From NCBI GenBank assembly GCA_012934845.2, contig WNNJ02000903.1:1-64000 (forward strand): 64,000 bases of DNA. The letters run 5' to 3'. Within the stretch, counting starts at the first letter, position 1. Each line of letters starts with the position of its first letter. The stretch comes from Pomphorhynchus laevis (Eukaryota; Acanthocephala; Palaeacanthocephala; Echinorhynchida; Pomphorhynchidae). The position numbers were made by a program, and so were the translations under genes. The notes beneath the pieces are model-generated. The model searched no databases and had not been told where the DNA came from. It was given only the letters and a program-made list of their open reading frames with translations. Shown in pieces: positions 1 through 11,800 of the stretch.

Positions 1-340
1 TTATATAATTATAAAATAAACAAAACATAATAATGCTAAATCAAAATTTAATAATTAAATAATAAAATTAATAATTGTTTTTAGATTTTCTATAATTTAA
101 ATCAAGTTAAAAAAATAAAAATAAAAAATAAAATTTAAAATAAACGTCATTTTTATGAATTGACTAATAAATAACAGACCTTGTATCAGAATAAGAATTA
201 GAGGTCATCAGGAGGAACTGCTATGCTATCAGGTTTCGGCCCCTACTCCTCTACCCAACATAGCAGCGGGGCCAAATACATGCTAATGATGTATTTCCTC
301 TGAAATAACTATCTAGTATCTTATTCTAATGCAAAGTATA

Positions 341-2014
341 TTATTTATTATCCATCCATAAAAATTTGCCACTTAAGAGTTTAAATTTATTCTTTATATT
401 ATTGTGTTGATTTATATATTTTACTGTTTTCTGCTTGATGTTATTTTTATAGTAACCTAGTTTAAAATATGTATCTATTAAATTATTTAAATGATTTTGA
501 AGAAAGCCAATATCATTACATATTGTTGCAATTCTTAAAATTTCATTATTTAATGTATTATATTTTATATTATATGGTATGCATGAATGCTCATGCAAAA
601 ATATGTTTCTTGTAAATTTAAATATGTCATCTTTACGATATAAATTAATAGTAGTTTTAGTTAATGTTAATTTAATGTTCATATCTAGATATACACCTTC
701 TTTATCATTATATTGGTTTTGTTAAGAATAAGGCTTTCTGGATAAATGTGCTCACTAATTGAATAAAAATTATTAGAATAAATACACATGTATCATCAAT
801 GTATCGAAACATATATTTCATATATTTTATTGTTTAGATTTAGTTTTTACACAGTTATGAACAAATTCATATTCTATAAAGCTTAAAAACAAGTCAGCTA
901 TAATTGGGCTACTATTACCACCCATTGGAACACCTTTTACTTGTCTAAATATAGATGTCCCTACTTTTAAATAATTTTGATTTATTAAAATATTTAAGGA
1001 TTCTATTAATTCAATTTTATCCATATATTTATATTTATTTGATGGTTTAATTTTTGTTAGATAGGCGTTTTAATTATTATAACATATATATGTATATCTT
1101 TTTCCGAATATAAGATTAATTAATTTTACTAACGCTTCTTTAATATCTACTAAATCTAGATTTGTATAAAGCGTACTAAAATCGTATGTATTTATATTTT
1201 GAAAATTTATTCCTTTTGTCTGTTCTAAAAATTCTTTTGTAGAATTAATACTGAAATAGTGTTTTATACCAGTATTAATTTCGATTACCTTGCAATATTT
1301 TTTAAAATGTGCTTTAATTACTTTAAGTATTTTATTCATATAGACAGAAAGTGGTTTTAATGTACATTTAAACGCACTACATATGAACCTAGGTTTTATT
1401 GGATTTTTATGTAATTTTGGATTCCAATATAATATAGGTATAGTTTTATTATCTAATTCAACCTTTATACACTTTTTATCCATTATAGAACAGTGACTTG
1501 TAATAATTGTTTCTAAACTCAACTCACTACGTTCATATGTTGGATTTACATTTAAATCATTAGAATTAACCTCTTTCATTAGTATATCATAATAAAGCTT
1601 TTTGCATATGAAGACAAAGTTATTACTAGCTTTATCAATAGTTGTTATTATATAGTTATCCTTTAATTTAGTAAGTTCTTTATACATATCTTTATTAATT
1701 TTATCTTTCCTTTTATAATTGTTTGTTATTTTCATTTTATTTTTAATTTTATCAAATATATAATCTTTCCAAATTTTTATCTTAGATATATTCGAGCTTT
1801 CACTATTAATCAGCTTACTAAAGTAATCATTTAAGTTATTATATAACGAACTGTAAATTTTATTTTTGTCGTTGTTGTTATTTAATCTATATTTATACCC
1901 TTTTGATAGCAGCTTTCTTAATTCACAATTTTCAATTAATTCTAGATTATGGGTACATATATGTTCATTTATTTTATCAAAACTAAGACTTTTACAATTG
2001 CATTCTGTTTCCAT
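341..2014 (-). pseudogene. Reverse transcriptase of Penelope-like element copy A, broken
   Basis: An open stretch of 314 residues (2014-1070) starts METECNCKSL and carries the N-terminal RT region up to motif A (TYDFSTLYTNLDL). Motif B (GVPMGGNSSPIIADLFL) is in a separate 65-residue frame (1024-827), and the C-terminal part (682-341) is in a third. The sister copies at 32-37 kb run through this region in one frame, so the breaks are damage specific to this copy. The enzyme would copy the element RNA at a nicked target. There is no sign of host use. Confidence 0.82.
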
Positions 2015-2047
2015 TATGTTTCCAATATTATCGTTACATATTGATTT

Positions 2048-2446
2048 TCATTCTTTATTATAATTACAAATTTTACGTCCTAATGGTGGTAGGAGTTTAT
2101 ACCTTATTTTAGGAATATATTTACTTAAATCTGACCCTTTTATGTCTTTACTTTTCGAATTATTTAAAAGTCCGGCTATATTTATGTTATCTATACATTT
2201 ATTAATGAAGTTTATGGTTAATGTATATTTTCTATTGTTATTATTTATATTTATTGTACGATTATAGTATTTTGTATTACAATAACTGTCTATTATACAA
2301 CTTAGCCTATCATAGTCGTTAATTAATTTTTGATTTATTGAACATATGATATCTTTAGAAAAACTTCTTATATTTACATAATGATATTTTAGCTTATTAT
2401 CACTTAAAAGTTGTTTTAATATTTCTAATTGTTCATTTATATACAT
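2048..2446 (-). CDS. Linker segment between endonuclease and RT, copy A
   Basis: A 132-residue Asn/Lys/Ile-rich frame starts at an ATG that overlaps the end of the endonuclease frame, shifted by one base. It has no recognisable domain. It ends in PPLGRKICNYNKE followed by TGA and is in the same frame as the RT that starts 33 bases later. In the sister copy at 35.38 kb the matching codon is TTA, so the TGA looks like an ordinary nonsense change and not a programmed stop. The segment is probably the N-terminal part of the RT protein. Confidence 0.6.
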   Translation of the reverse strand: MYINEQLEILKQLLSDNKLKYHYVNIRSFSKDIICSINQKLINDYDRLSCIIDSYCNTKYYNRTININNNNRKYTLTINFINKCIDNINIAGLLNNSKSKDIKGSDLSKYIPKIRYKLLPPLGRKICNYNKE

Positions 2447-3051
2447 ATCATTTTAATATTTTTAACTCTATTTTTCCTATTCCTTTTATCACCATGACTT
2501 CTTGGTTTGCGTTTAACCGGATTATTATAATATAGTTGTTTATTATGTATTATACTACTTCTGCCAATTCCTTGTACCACGTCATTCAATCCTAATGGGT
2601 ACATGGAATTAAGCGTTTTAATCCAAAAATCTTCTTTTTCTAATAGTTTTTGATTTAATATTGAAATGTTTTCTTCGATAATATGTTCTAAAATAAATAA
2701 TTTACAGTTTTTAATATCATGTCCTATTAATCTCATATGTTTATGAAATATAGTTTGACTATTATGCTGTATATTATATATGTGTTGCCTAAACCTAGTT
2801 TTTAACATTTGATATGTTTTTCCTATATATTGCAATCCACATGTGCATTGTATTAGATACACTACACCTGCGGTATTGCAGTTACAATTATTATTAATAT
2901 TTAATGAAAAACATTTGTTTGTCGTATTACTTACGATACAATTATTATTATTTATAACATCACAAACTATACAATTTTTTCTGTTACATTTAAAAGATCT
3001 AAAATTGAAATCATTAGTACTTACGTATTTTTCCAATATTGTTGAGTACAT
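2437..3051 (-). CDS. GIY-YIG endonuclease domain protein of Penelope-like element copy A
   Basis: This 204-residue frame holds a GIY-YIG nuclease. VVY lies at residues 63-65, YIG at 75-77, the conserved arginine in LKTRFRQH near 86, a candidate catalytic glutamate near 140 (LEKEDFW) and an asparagine near 156 (PLGLND). A cysteine-rich stretch at residues 22-58 (CNRKNCIVC and later Cys) precedes the domain and may bind zinc. The C-terminus is very basic (KRKPRSHGDKRNRKNR), which suggests nucleic-acid binding. In Penelope-like elements this nuclease nicks the target DNA that primes reverse transcription. Its stop overlaps the start of the next frame by 10 bases. This is the only uninterrupted endonuclease frame in the window. 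Confidence 0.85.
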   Translation of the reverse strand: MYSTILEKYVSTNDFNFRSFKCNRKNCIVCDVINNNNCIVSNTTNKCFSLNINNNCNCNTAGVVYLIQCTCGLQYIGKTYQMLKTRFRQHIYNIQHNSQTIFHKHMRLIGHDIKNCKLFILEHIIEENISILNQKLLEKEDFWIKTLNSMYPLGLNDVVQGIGRSSIIHNKQLYYNNPVKRKPRSHGDKRNRKNRVKNIKMICI

Positions 3052-3515
3052 GTAACTTTTAAGTCATAATTTTTGACGTTGCTTTTTCGGTGTCGCCACC
3101 TAGTTTAGTTGACTCAGACTAAACTTACAACGGGCCATCCAGCAGCATCTGACAGGGGGCTGCCCTGCTTAAGGCGGTTGCAGGCTGGAACAAGATCTAT
3201 AAAGATCTACCACCTTCACTCCACGCGCTACGCGACCTAGCTATTGGCCATTACCTGGTCTCTTAAACGTGATCACGTGAAGCAGTTTACATTTTAAAGT
3301 GTAAACACCTTGGGATGCAAACTTCTCCCTTTTTTAAGAATTAATAATTCATGCTTGTTTGAAAATAAGAAAAAATAATAGTAAAGTCGTAACCAATAAT
3401 ACATAGTTTCAGTATTTCTGACAGAGGTCATATTACCGGGAAAACAAAGTCCACAGGTCAATAATAACATGTCAGTAGAACAAATTAAATCAGCTAACTG
3501 AGTCTACGTATTGTT
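3052..3515 (-). other. Leader / 5' UTR of Penelope-like copy A
   Basis: This non-coding leader precedes the endonuclease ATG at 3051. It is much richer in G+C than the element body between about 3080 and 3300. It can form short hairpins, for example AGATCT-TTAT-AGATCT and an AGTTTAG/CTAAACT pair. The same leader lies at 33956-34401 in the plus-strand copy. Confidence 0.6.
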
Positions 3516-3722
3516 ATATAATTATAAAATAAACAAAACATAATAATGCTAAATCAAAATTTAATAATTAAATAATAAAATTAATAAGATTAAATAAGAT
3601 TAATTAAATTAATAAGATGCTAAATCAAAATTTAATAATTAAATAATAAAATTAATAAGATTAAATAAGATTAAATAAGATGAATAAGATTAAATAAGAT
3701 TTAATATAGATTAAATAAGAAT
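3516..3722. repeat. Element-end repeat followed by AATAAGATTA-type tandem repeat
   Basis: Bases 3516-3600 repeat the element's 3'-terminal sequence found at 1-60, as expected for a pseudo-LTR from a tandem partial copy. From about 3590 to 3722 the sequence becomes a simple tandem array built on AATAAGATTA and TTAAATAAG units. Confidence 0.6.
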
Positions 3723-3724
3723 TT

Positions 3725-6710
3725 TGTAATAAGTATTTTGTAATACAAAATACTATAATCATACAATAAATGTTAATAATAACATTAAAAAATATACACT
3801 AACTATAAAATTCATTAATAAATGTATAAATAATAAAAATATGGATATATTTGTAAATAATAAAGTAATGAAGAAATAATATGACAAGATTTCAGTAAAT
3901 ATATGCTTAAAATAACGTCTAAGTTGTTACCGTTATTAGGACAAAATAGTTGTAATTATAATAAAAAATTAAAAGCGATATTTAACAAGGATATTAAAAA
4001 CATTCTAAAAACAATGTATTTGCAACTCGTAATTTTGATAAAATAAATGAACATATATGTACCCATAATCTAGAATTAATTGAAAATTGTGAATTAAGAA
4101 AGCTGCTATCAAAAGGGTATAAATATAGATTAAATAACAACAACGACAAAAATAAAATTTACAGTTCGTTATATAATAACTTAAATGATTACTTTAGTAA
4201 GCTGATTAATAGTGAAAGCTCGAATATATCTAATCTAGAATTAATTAAAATTAGTAAATTAAGGAAAATGCTATCAAAAGGGTATAATATAGATTAAATA
4301 ATAACGATAAAAATATAATTTACAATTCCTTATATACTAACTTAAATTTTTACATTGATAAGCTGATTAACAGTTAACGCTTAAATACGTCTAAAATTAA
4401 AATTTGGAAAGATTATATATTTGATAAAATTAAAAAGAAAATGAAAATAAAAACAACTATAAAAGGAAAAATCAAATTAATAAAGATATGTATTTAGAAC
4501 AACTATATAATAATAACTATTGATAAAGCTAGTAATAACTTCGTCGTCATTTGCAAAAAGCTTTTTATTATATAATGATGAAATAGGTAAATTTTAATAA
4601 TTTAAATATAAACACAACATATGAGTGTAGTGTTTATAAATATAAATGTAAATATAAATGTTTATAAATGTAAATCCAGCATATGAACGTAGTGAGTTGA
4701 GTTTAGAAACAATTATTACAAGTCACTCTTCTATAATGGATAAAAAGGATATAAAGGTTTAATCAAATAATAAAACTATACCTATGTTATATTGGAATCC
4801 AAAATTACATAAAAATCCAATAAAACCTAGGTTCATATGTAGTGCGTTTAAATGTACATTAAAACCACTTTCTGTCTATATGAATAAAATACTTAAAGTA
4901 ATTAAAGCACGCTTTAAAAAATATTGCAAGGTAATCGAAATTAATACTGGTATAAAACACTATTTCAGTATTAATTCTACAAAAGAATTTTTAGAACACA
5001 CTTAAGAAATACATTTTCAGAATATAAATACGTAAGATTTTAGTGGGCTTTATACAAATTTAGATTTAGCAAATATTAAAGAATAGTTAGAAAAATTAAT
5101 TAAATTTATATTCGAAAATAGGAATATATATAGGGTTCAAATAACCCTATTGATACTTTCAATATATATGTTATAATAAATTTACTGCCTATCTAGCAAA
5201 AATTAAACCATCAAGCAAATATAAACATGGACAAAATTCAATTAATAGCAGCGTCAAATATTTGATAAATCAAAATTATTTAAAAGTAGGGACATCAATA
5301 TTTAGAAAAATAAAAGGTGCTCTAATATGAGGTAATAATAGCCCATTATCGCTGATTTATTTTTCGCTGATTTATTTATTGAGAAAATGAATCTGTTCAA
5401 AACTGTGTAAAGAATAAATCTAAACTATATAAATATATGGCATATATGTTTCGCTATAATGATGATAGTACATTTAATTGTAATAATTTTTATCCAATAA
5501 GTGAACAAATTTATTCAAGTAGCCTTTTATTAATTAAGCTAATATTGATGATTAAAAAGGTATATATCTAGATATAAACATTAAATTAACATCAATTAAA
5601 ACTACTTTGTATTTATATCGTAAATATGGCATAATTGAATTTACAAGAAACATGTTTGCTTGAGCATACATGTATACCATATAATATTAAATATAAAATA
5701 TTAAATAATGGAATTTGAAGAATTGATATAATATGTAATGAGATTGACTTTCTTCAGAATCATTTAAATAATTTATTAAAAATTTTCATTTTATTAAAAA
5801 CGAAAATCGTAAAACATATGAATCAACAAAATATTATTAAAAATAAATTTAAACTCTTCTTCTTCCCCAGCTTATCTCTCACAGAGAGTTCGCTGCTGCC
5901 AACAACTATTCCACAACGAACGATTTTGGGTCATCTCTTGTCCTATATCGGTCGCTATTCCCAGGGCATTCATGTCCTCCTTGACGCAATCTTTCCAGCG
6001 TTTCTTTGGCCTTCCTCGACGTATTTTTCCTTCGATCTTGACTTTTTCAGCGCTCCTTATCGAGTGATCATTCTCTCTTTTTGCTACATGTCCGAACCAT
6101 CGTAGCCTTTTTCGGACGATGACGTCTCGTATTGAGTATACTTTTAACATCTTCCGGATATCAATGTCGTGGACTTTGTCCTTTTTTGTGATACCCGCAG
6201 ACCATCTGAGCATTCTCATCCCATTCACTGCTAACCTGTGGATATCTACTGCTTTTGTCGCCCAGGTCTTAGCTGCATAAATCATGGCAGGTCGAACAAT
6301 TAAACTCAGATGTGGAAAATTTTATCATAGATAATAAATAGTATACTTTGTATTATACTAAAATAAATTTTATCAGAGAATATATCTCATTAGCATGTAT
6401 TTGGTCCCGCTGCTATGTAAGGGCGAGGAATAGGGACCGAAAACTGATAGCATAGCAGTTCCTCCTGATGACATCCAATTTTTATTCTGAAACATCGTAT
6501 ATTATTTATTAGTCAATTGGTAAAAATTGACTTTTATTTTAAATTAAAATTTTTAATTTTAACTTGATATAAGTTTTATAAAATCTTATATAATAATTAT
6601 TAATTATTTATAAATATTTATTATTTATTATATTATTATTTTATTTTTATTATTCATTATTTTTTATTTATAAATAATTTAATTGACGTAGACTTAGTTA
6701 CCTGATTTGA
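3725..6710 (+). mobile_element. Penelope-like element, copy D, old and mosaic
   Basis: This plus-strand relative of the linker, RT and 3' UTR has many stops and small gaps. The match to the linker begins near 3725, the RT runs from about 4025 to 5856, and the 3' UTR from 6308 to about 6710 ends in the terminal motif GTAGACTTAGTTA. An RTE-type LINE interrupts it at 5857-6299. Divergence is patchy: 4025-4235 and 4680-5010 are almost identical to the young copies while the segments between are far more decayed. Near both patches a short stretch of the element is present twice. The endonuclease part is missing. Confidence 0.8.
5857..6299 (-). mobile_element. RTE-type LINE fragment inserted in the Penelope-like copy
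   Basis: The minus strand encodes 137 residues typical of the C-terminus of RTE-clade reverse transcriptases: GMRMLRWSAGITKKDK, then KRLRWFGHVAKRE, then RRGRPKKRWKDCVKEDM. The insert is 5' truncated, as usual for LINEs. It is flanked by an 8-bp direct repeat TTAAACTC at 5849-5856 and 6300-6307, which is a convincing target-site duplication. The 3' end is a short GAAGAAGAAG run. Its coding frame is open across the fragment, so it is younger than the host copy around it. Confidence 0.85.
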
Positions 6711-7685
6711 TTATTTAGTCGTATATTATGCTAATATATTACTTACGCGTGCCAGTGAATGTTTGGTAGACAGTGTATTACCTACATGACAAATACAATA
6801 TTTTTTATTTCTTGCATGGATAATGCACTATGCCTAACAAACATATTTGGTCTTATATTTACGCACATCTAATTTCAACAACGTAAAGTGACTTGTAGAT
6901 TGTACATTTGACAATATATATATTGTTTTTGTTTTCATTTTCACGAGATGTAGTTGTTTCACTTTGACTATCAATTCTGCTTGTGTGTATTCTATTGATT
7001 TGCACTTCCTTACTTCTACATAAGACTTAGCGCGTTTTCGATTGCATTTCTTGCATCTGTCGATTATTTACTTTTTACAAAAGCTGTATTTTTTTACAAT
7101 TTTGTATTTTTTTTACAAAAGCTTGATGATTTAATTTCCTTTAAATACTGTGTACATTTTGATAGGTGATTGATTATTTTCTATTTGAAGCTTATTTACA
7201 TACTTATATTTATCTCTAATATTTTTAAAAACCATTATGATATTCTAAAAAAATTTCTACATGCTTTATCTTGATATGTTGTTTGTAACAAAAATGATTA
7301 TGTCCACTTGCTTTATTTCTCTATATACATCTACCATTCGAGATAACATGTATTTTTAAACTCATAAAACATTTGTTTAATCTAGTCTTTCTAATTTAAT
7401 CTAATTTAATCTAATTTAAATTTAAGTCATTCCATATTTAAGTCATTATAATCTAAGTCTTTCTAATTTAGTCTAAACTTTCTTTGTGTTGCAAATTTGA
7501 AAAATTATAAGCGCTTCATTATAGATCCTTTTATCATTTCGTGCTTGACCTTGCATTACTTCGAGGATGAATGTAAACTTTTTGACATGGGTTTTCTATA
7601 AGCGTTGTTTGTAATTTTTCTTTTACATATTTGGTTACTGTAATATTACGAAGTTTATGATTTTCTGAATATTCAACGTAAATTT
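6711..7685. other. No gene recognised
   Basis: This is AT-rich intergenic sequence. A small array of CTAATTTAAT repeats lies at about 7385-7430. No coding frame or known repeat was recognised. Confidence 0.5.
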
Positions 7686-7689
7686 ATAA

Positions 7690-8190
7690 ACTTATTTAAA
7701 AAATAAATCTAAATTATATAAAGATATGAAATATATGTTCCGATATATTGATGATATATGTGTATTTAACTCTAACAATTTTTATTCAATAAGCGAACAA
7801 ATTTAGACAGGTAGCCTCATTCTTAATAAAACTAATATCAATGATAAAGAAGGTAAATATTTAAATATGAACATTAAATTAACATCCTTTTCAGACAACG
7901 TCACGTTGTCTGAAAATCTGTTTTATTAGCAATTGATCAAGTTGTCTTAACCGTGTCACTTAGTGTCATGGATGCACTGTTGTTGTTAACGGACAGTTTG
8001 CCCATATAATATTTGCTTTATAATTTTTCAATATTAATATAATATGTAATGATATTATCTTCTTGATATGGTCATTTAAATAATATAATTGAAACATTAA
8101 TTAAACTTGGATATTTTAAGAATAAAACTAAACAAAATATAATTGCAAATTTACTTCCGAGTAAAATATTTTGATGGCTGAATACTATTA
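7690..8190 (+). mobile_element. Penelope-like element fragment, copy H
   Basis: The plus strand matches the RT from just before motif C (TATATTGATGATATATGT, i.e. YIDDIC) to the C-terminal region. The match is interrupted at about 7888-8015 by unrelated sequence that begins with a perfect 13-bp-arm hairpin. The fragment has multiple stops and both ends of the element are missing. Confidence 0.75.
7888..7916. repeat. Perfect hairpin (13-bp arms, 3-base loop)
   Basis: TTTTCAGACAACG and CGTTGTCTGAAAA are exact reverse complements separated by TCA. The hairpin stands at the left edge of about 130 bases that interrupt the Penelope-like fragment. It could be the terminal repeat of a small inserted element. 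Confidence 0.7.
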
Positions 8191-8580
8191 TACATTGTTT
8201 AAAATAATTTTAGATAGTAATATTACTTCAAGTGTGAGTAACATTACGAGTTTGTGTTGGGTCTCGTTGTTGTGTTGGGGATAAGGCATATATGCCGAAT
8301 TTTAATAACGTAGCAGTTTTCCAAATATATCTTTTAAATTTACCATAAGCTTTGTATATATTTAAATAATAAAATATAAAATTTTCAAAAGTTCTTTTAA
8401 GTTTTTTTTAATGTACGCATTTTTAATAAAAAGATAGAATAGTATATATAGTTTCAGTTATTGTTTCAGTTTGACAATCAATGACAATGTATCAGTTAGT
8501 CGATTTCATATGCATTACCATTTTCATAAATTATTCAACTCATTTAATATTTGAGAAAATTCGTTTTCAATCCGAATTAT

Positions 8581-8811
8581 TACAGGAAGGCGAGGAAACA
8601 TGAATATTTATTTAATTACAAAAATCCAATATTTCGACGGCACTACGGCACGTCATCTTCAGGGTTTTAAGAATTTATTAGAATCAAGACTATTTAGCAT
8701 AGTCTTGGTTATTATAAATTCTTACAACCCTGAAGATGACGTGCCGTAGTGCCGACGAAATATTGAATTTTTGTAATCAAATAAATATTTCTGTTTCCTC
8801 GCCTTCTTGTA
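8581..8811. repeat. Foldback element, near-perfect inverted repeat
   Basis: Arms of about 110 bases (8581-8691 and 8698-8811) are almost exact reverse complements around a 6-base centre. The outer ends read TACAGGAAGGCGAGGAAAC. Each arm contains CTGAAGATGACGTGCC followed by GACGAAAT. That superficially resembles a hammerhead core, but no stem II can be drawn. It is probably a MITE or foldback repeat. Confidence 0.8.
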
Positions 8812-11800
8812 GCATTTAATATTTCTTTATCAATAGTGTGTTGTTTAAAATTTTATCAAATTGGTTCCTTCGCTTAAAATCATATCTAAGCTTACAAACA
8901 AACATTCAATAAGCTTTGACGTTTATCAGTGTTTTGCCTTACAAACGATGGCGAAGGTATTCTTGATTCATGGTGTTATTAAATTATGTGGTGAAACATA
9001 AAATTCATTAATTGAGTGGCATTGCCTCTAGATTCAAACAAGCTATAAATCTCGTAAAAATACTTTCCAGCTTCATTCTCAGCGCTTATAAATGGCAATT
9101 TTGGAAGTAGAAATATTACAGTTTTTAATACATAATATTTATTATATAGTAATGAGTTCATATATTACTGTTTTAAGATATCAATATGATAATATTCATT
9201 AGGGTTTTTACTCTTATTATATCAATTTGATTACTATTTACAAAAAAAGATAAATTACGAAAGATTTTTAATTACATTTGTTTATAATCGTAGTAAATTT
9301 TATTATATCATTTTATTAAAAAAAATAACTAATAGAAGATTAATAGACTTTATCATTTACAAATTAAGCGTATAAATAAAAAATATTCATTTGTGATTAC
9401 AATTTTTCTAATTTATCGTAATTTGTATTAATTGATTCCATTTATCATAATCACGATTCATTGATTCCTTTTATCCAAAAACACATCGAAGTTGGAAAAG
9501 TATTATTCACACTGGTTGCTAAAAGGCAAAATCTCAGTTAAATATATTTGCATATCAACACCATATATTGAACCATAATTAAAATTTATAAAGTCACATA
9601 ACGGTAATTTTCCAGCATCAAGGTTTTAATTATATATACGACCTTTTAGGAGTTCAAACACAAACATTTAGTCTAGTTGGAGACTGATAAAATATTTTCT
9701 AAAAACTAAAATGTGGAATTTCCAAACGTTGTTATTTTTTCTAGCTGAATTGACTTTGAGAAGGAAATAAAATCTCATCACGAATTGAAAAAGAAGATTT
9801 AAACTTGTAGTTTATGATTTGAAAGTACTTTTGTTTTTATAACTTGTAACAACAAACCATTTAATATGAATAATAAATATACCATGACAAATTACGGAGA
9901 TGGTAAAACCACGGATAAGGTTTTAGTAGTCTTGTGAAAAATTATAGCAATTTTTAAATTGCAGATTTACATTATGAACATATGTAGGCCACACTAAACG
10001 ACCATTGAAAAAGTGTACAAGATCACAATTATGTATTGATATAAAGGTACGCATCGACTATAGTGCATAATCATTCGGTTATAAATGATCATCTCGCAAA
10101 TTTCGATAACCTTAAAATGCTAGAAGTAGAACACAACACGTTTTCAATGTAGTTTAAGAGGCGATCAGCATTAATGATGTTGGTCATTACATGCAAGGCA
10201 ATGAAGCTAATTGCCATGCAATTAGCTTCATTTCGGTTCTAATTTTCATTTTCATTATGTTCGTTCTAATAGCTACGACTATCAGAACGGAAACGGCATT
10301 GTGATCAAGATATTGTAATCAAGATATTGTAATCAATATTATAATTAAATATTATATTCCTGCCGAAGATTTTAATATCGCAGATATTTTTAAAATGTTA
10401 TAACTTAGATGGAACATGATATCTATTGATTATAAAATTTTTATAAATTAACAAACACTTATTTTGGATGTATAAACAGTTACAGCGAAAAAATATAACA
10501 TAATATGTTTAAATTGGAAACAAAGTCGGAAATTTGATGTCTTTATTGATCAACACGAATATTTAAGTGACTGTATTCATCATATGTTGTGAATTCATAC
10601 GTGTACAGCAAAGGTTTACCTCTTGGGTAGCGGCTATGACATGGTACTTGGTGACTTCAATGACAGAACTTGTCGTTGGATTAATGCAGCATTCCGCAGA
10701 GTGCCGTCCCCCTTGCATTGCATAAAAACAAATTATCTTCTCGTCATACTACTGATGCATGGTAAGTGACTGTTAAATCCCTTTTGTATTGAGCAGTCGC
10801 GTCAACAGTTGTCCACTTCGCAAGACCGAATTCGTTGGCGGCTATAGGAAAAACGCTGTTGAGAAGGAGGTTCCACTTTGATCCAATCAGTGACCTTCTT
10901 CAACGCAGCTATCCGACTATTTCCTGTTATAGGAAATGTGAGTCTGACCTGATTTAATTTCTTCCTTGCATCACAAGCTACTGCACTACCTTCGGCAACC
11001 TTTAAAGGTCAAATATTTAATCTCACTCCGACAAAACTCAAGGTCCTTGCAAAAATGCTACATCTTCCCAATCTATATATTTCCTTCAGGCAGGCCATCT
11101 CAAAAGAATACGAGCTCTAGATATAGACTTCAGCTGAGTAGGGATGAGGCGATAATTGCTCGTCTTAATCCGTCTCTGTTTTACTTTAGGAAGATATTCA
11201 AGAAGTTTGTTTGCTGGAAGGAGAGGGCATATGACTGAATCGGTAGTATAAACATTGATAAAGTTTTGGAGCCAGGAAAGATAATTTTATATAAAATTTG
11301 ATTAAAAGATATGGTCAGATATCTATCTGACCGTAATACGGCTATATATTCATTTCAATTATTTCATCAAATCAACTTGATAGTTTAAAGTTACCTTTGT
11401 GAGCTAAAAATAACATGAAAAGTGTAAGTGTCTGATGAAATCGTTTATGCATTTAAAGAATCGTTATATCTCAATGAGTAAGTATACTAACAAGAATTTT
11501 ATGTTTTACCACGTCAAATTATTACAATTTCACTGAAGAAAATATATTGTTTATGGAGTTATTCAAAAAACGATTGCTTGATATTCGCGAAGTATTTATA
11601 AATGTTGAAAATCTCATCAACTTGGATGCTCATTAACAAACATCAATTTAGAAACTTTTTCTGGTAATTAAATAGTAATTGCTTTTGCTAGACACTGTCT
11701 AATGAAGTCATGTTGTTGAAGGAGCCTTTCTACAAATACATGATGCAAATAGCGTTTCGGTTGCTAATTTTACACTTCCATTTCGCAAAGTGCTTTCAAT

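Larger units (their letters stand above)
1..3515 (-). mobile_element. Penelope-like element, copy A (Naiad-type, N-terminal GIY-YIG), near full length
   Basis: Read on the minus strand the order is leader (about 3515-3052), GIY-YIG endonuclease frame (3051-2437), linker frame (2446-2048), reverse transcriptase (2014-341, broken into pieces) and a 3' UTR running off the left edge. Canonical Penelope elements place the GIY-YIG domain after the RT, whereas here it comes first, as in the Naiad/Chlamys clade. The copy is nearly identical over its length to the plus-strand copy at 33956-37465, so both are young. The AT-rich 3'-terminal sequence at 1-60 recurs at 3516-3600, just upstream of the leader, which fits the partial tandem arrangement usual for Penelope elements. 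The endonuclease frame is intact and the RT is not. Confidence 0.88.

Noticed and set aside
2045-2050. In-frame TGA between linker and RT as a selenocysteine codon
   Set aside because: Some Naiad elements are reported to encode selenoproteins, but the matching codon in copy B is TTA and copy D also has a Leu codon, so TGA is a private nonsense change in copy A.
8730-8765. Hammerhead in the 8.6-kb foldback
   Set aside because: The CTGANGA consensus is met, but the bases before GAAA do not pair with those after the core.
10640-10770. LINE endonuclease at 10.6 kb from MVLGDFND
   Set aside because: A single motif without the other ordered endonuclease motifs or an adjoining RT is not enough.
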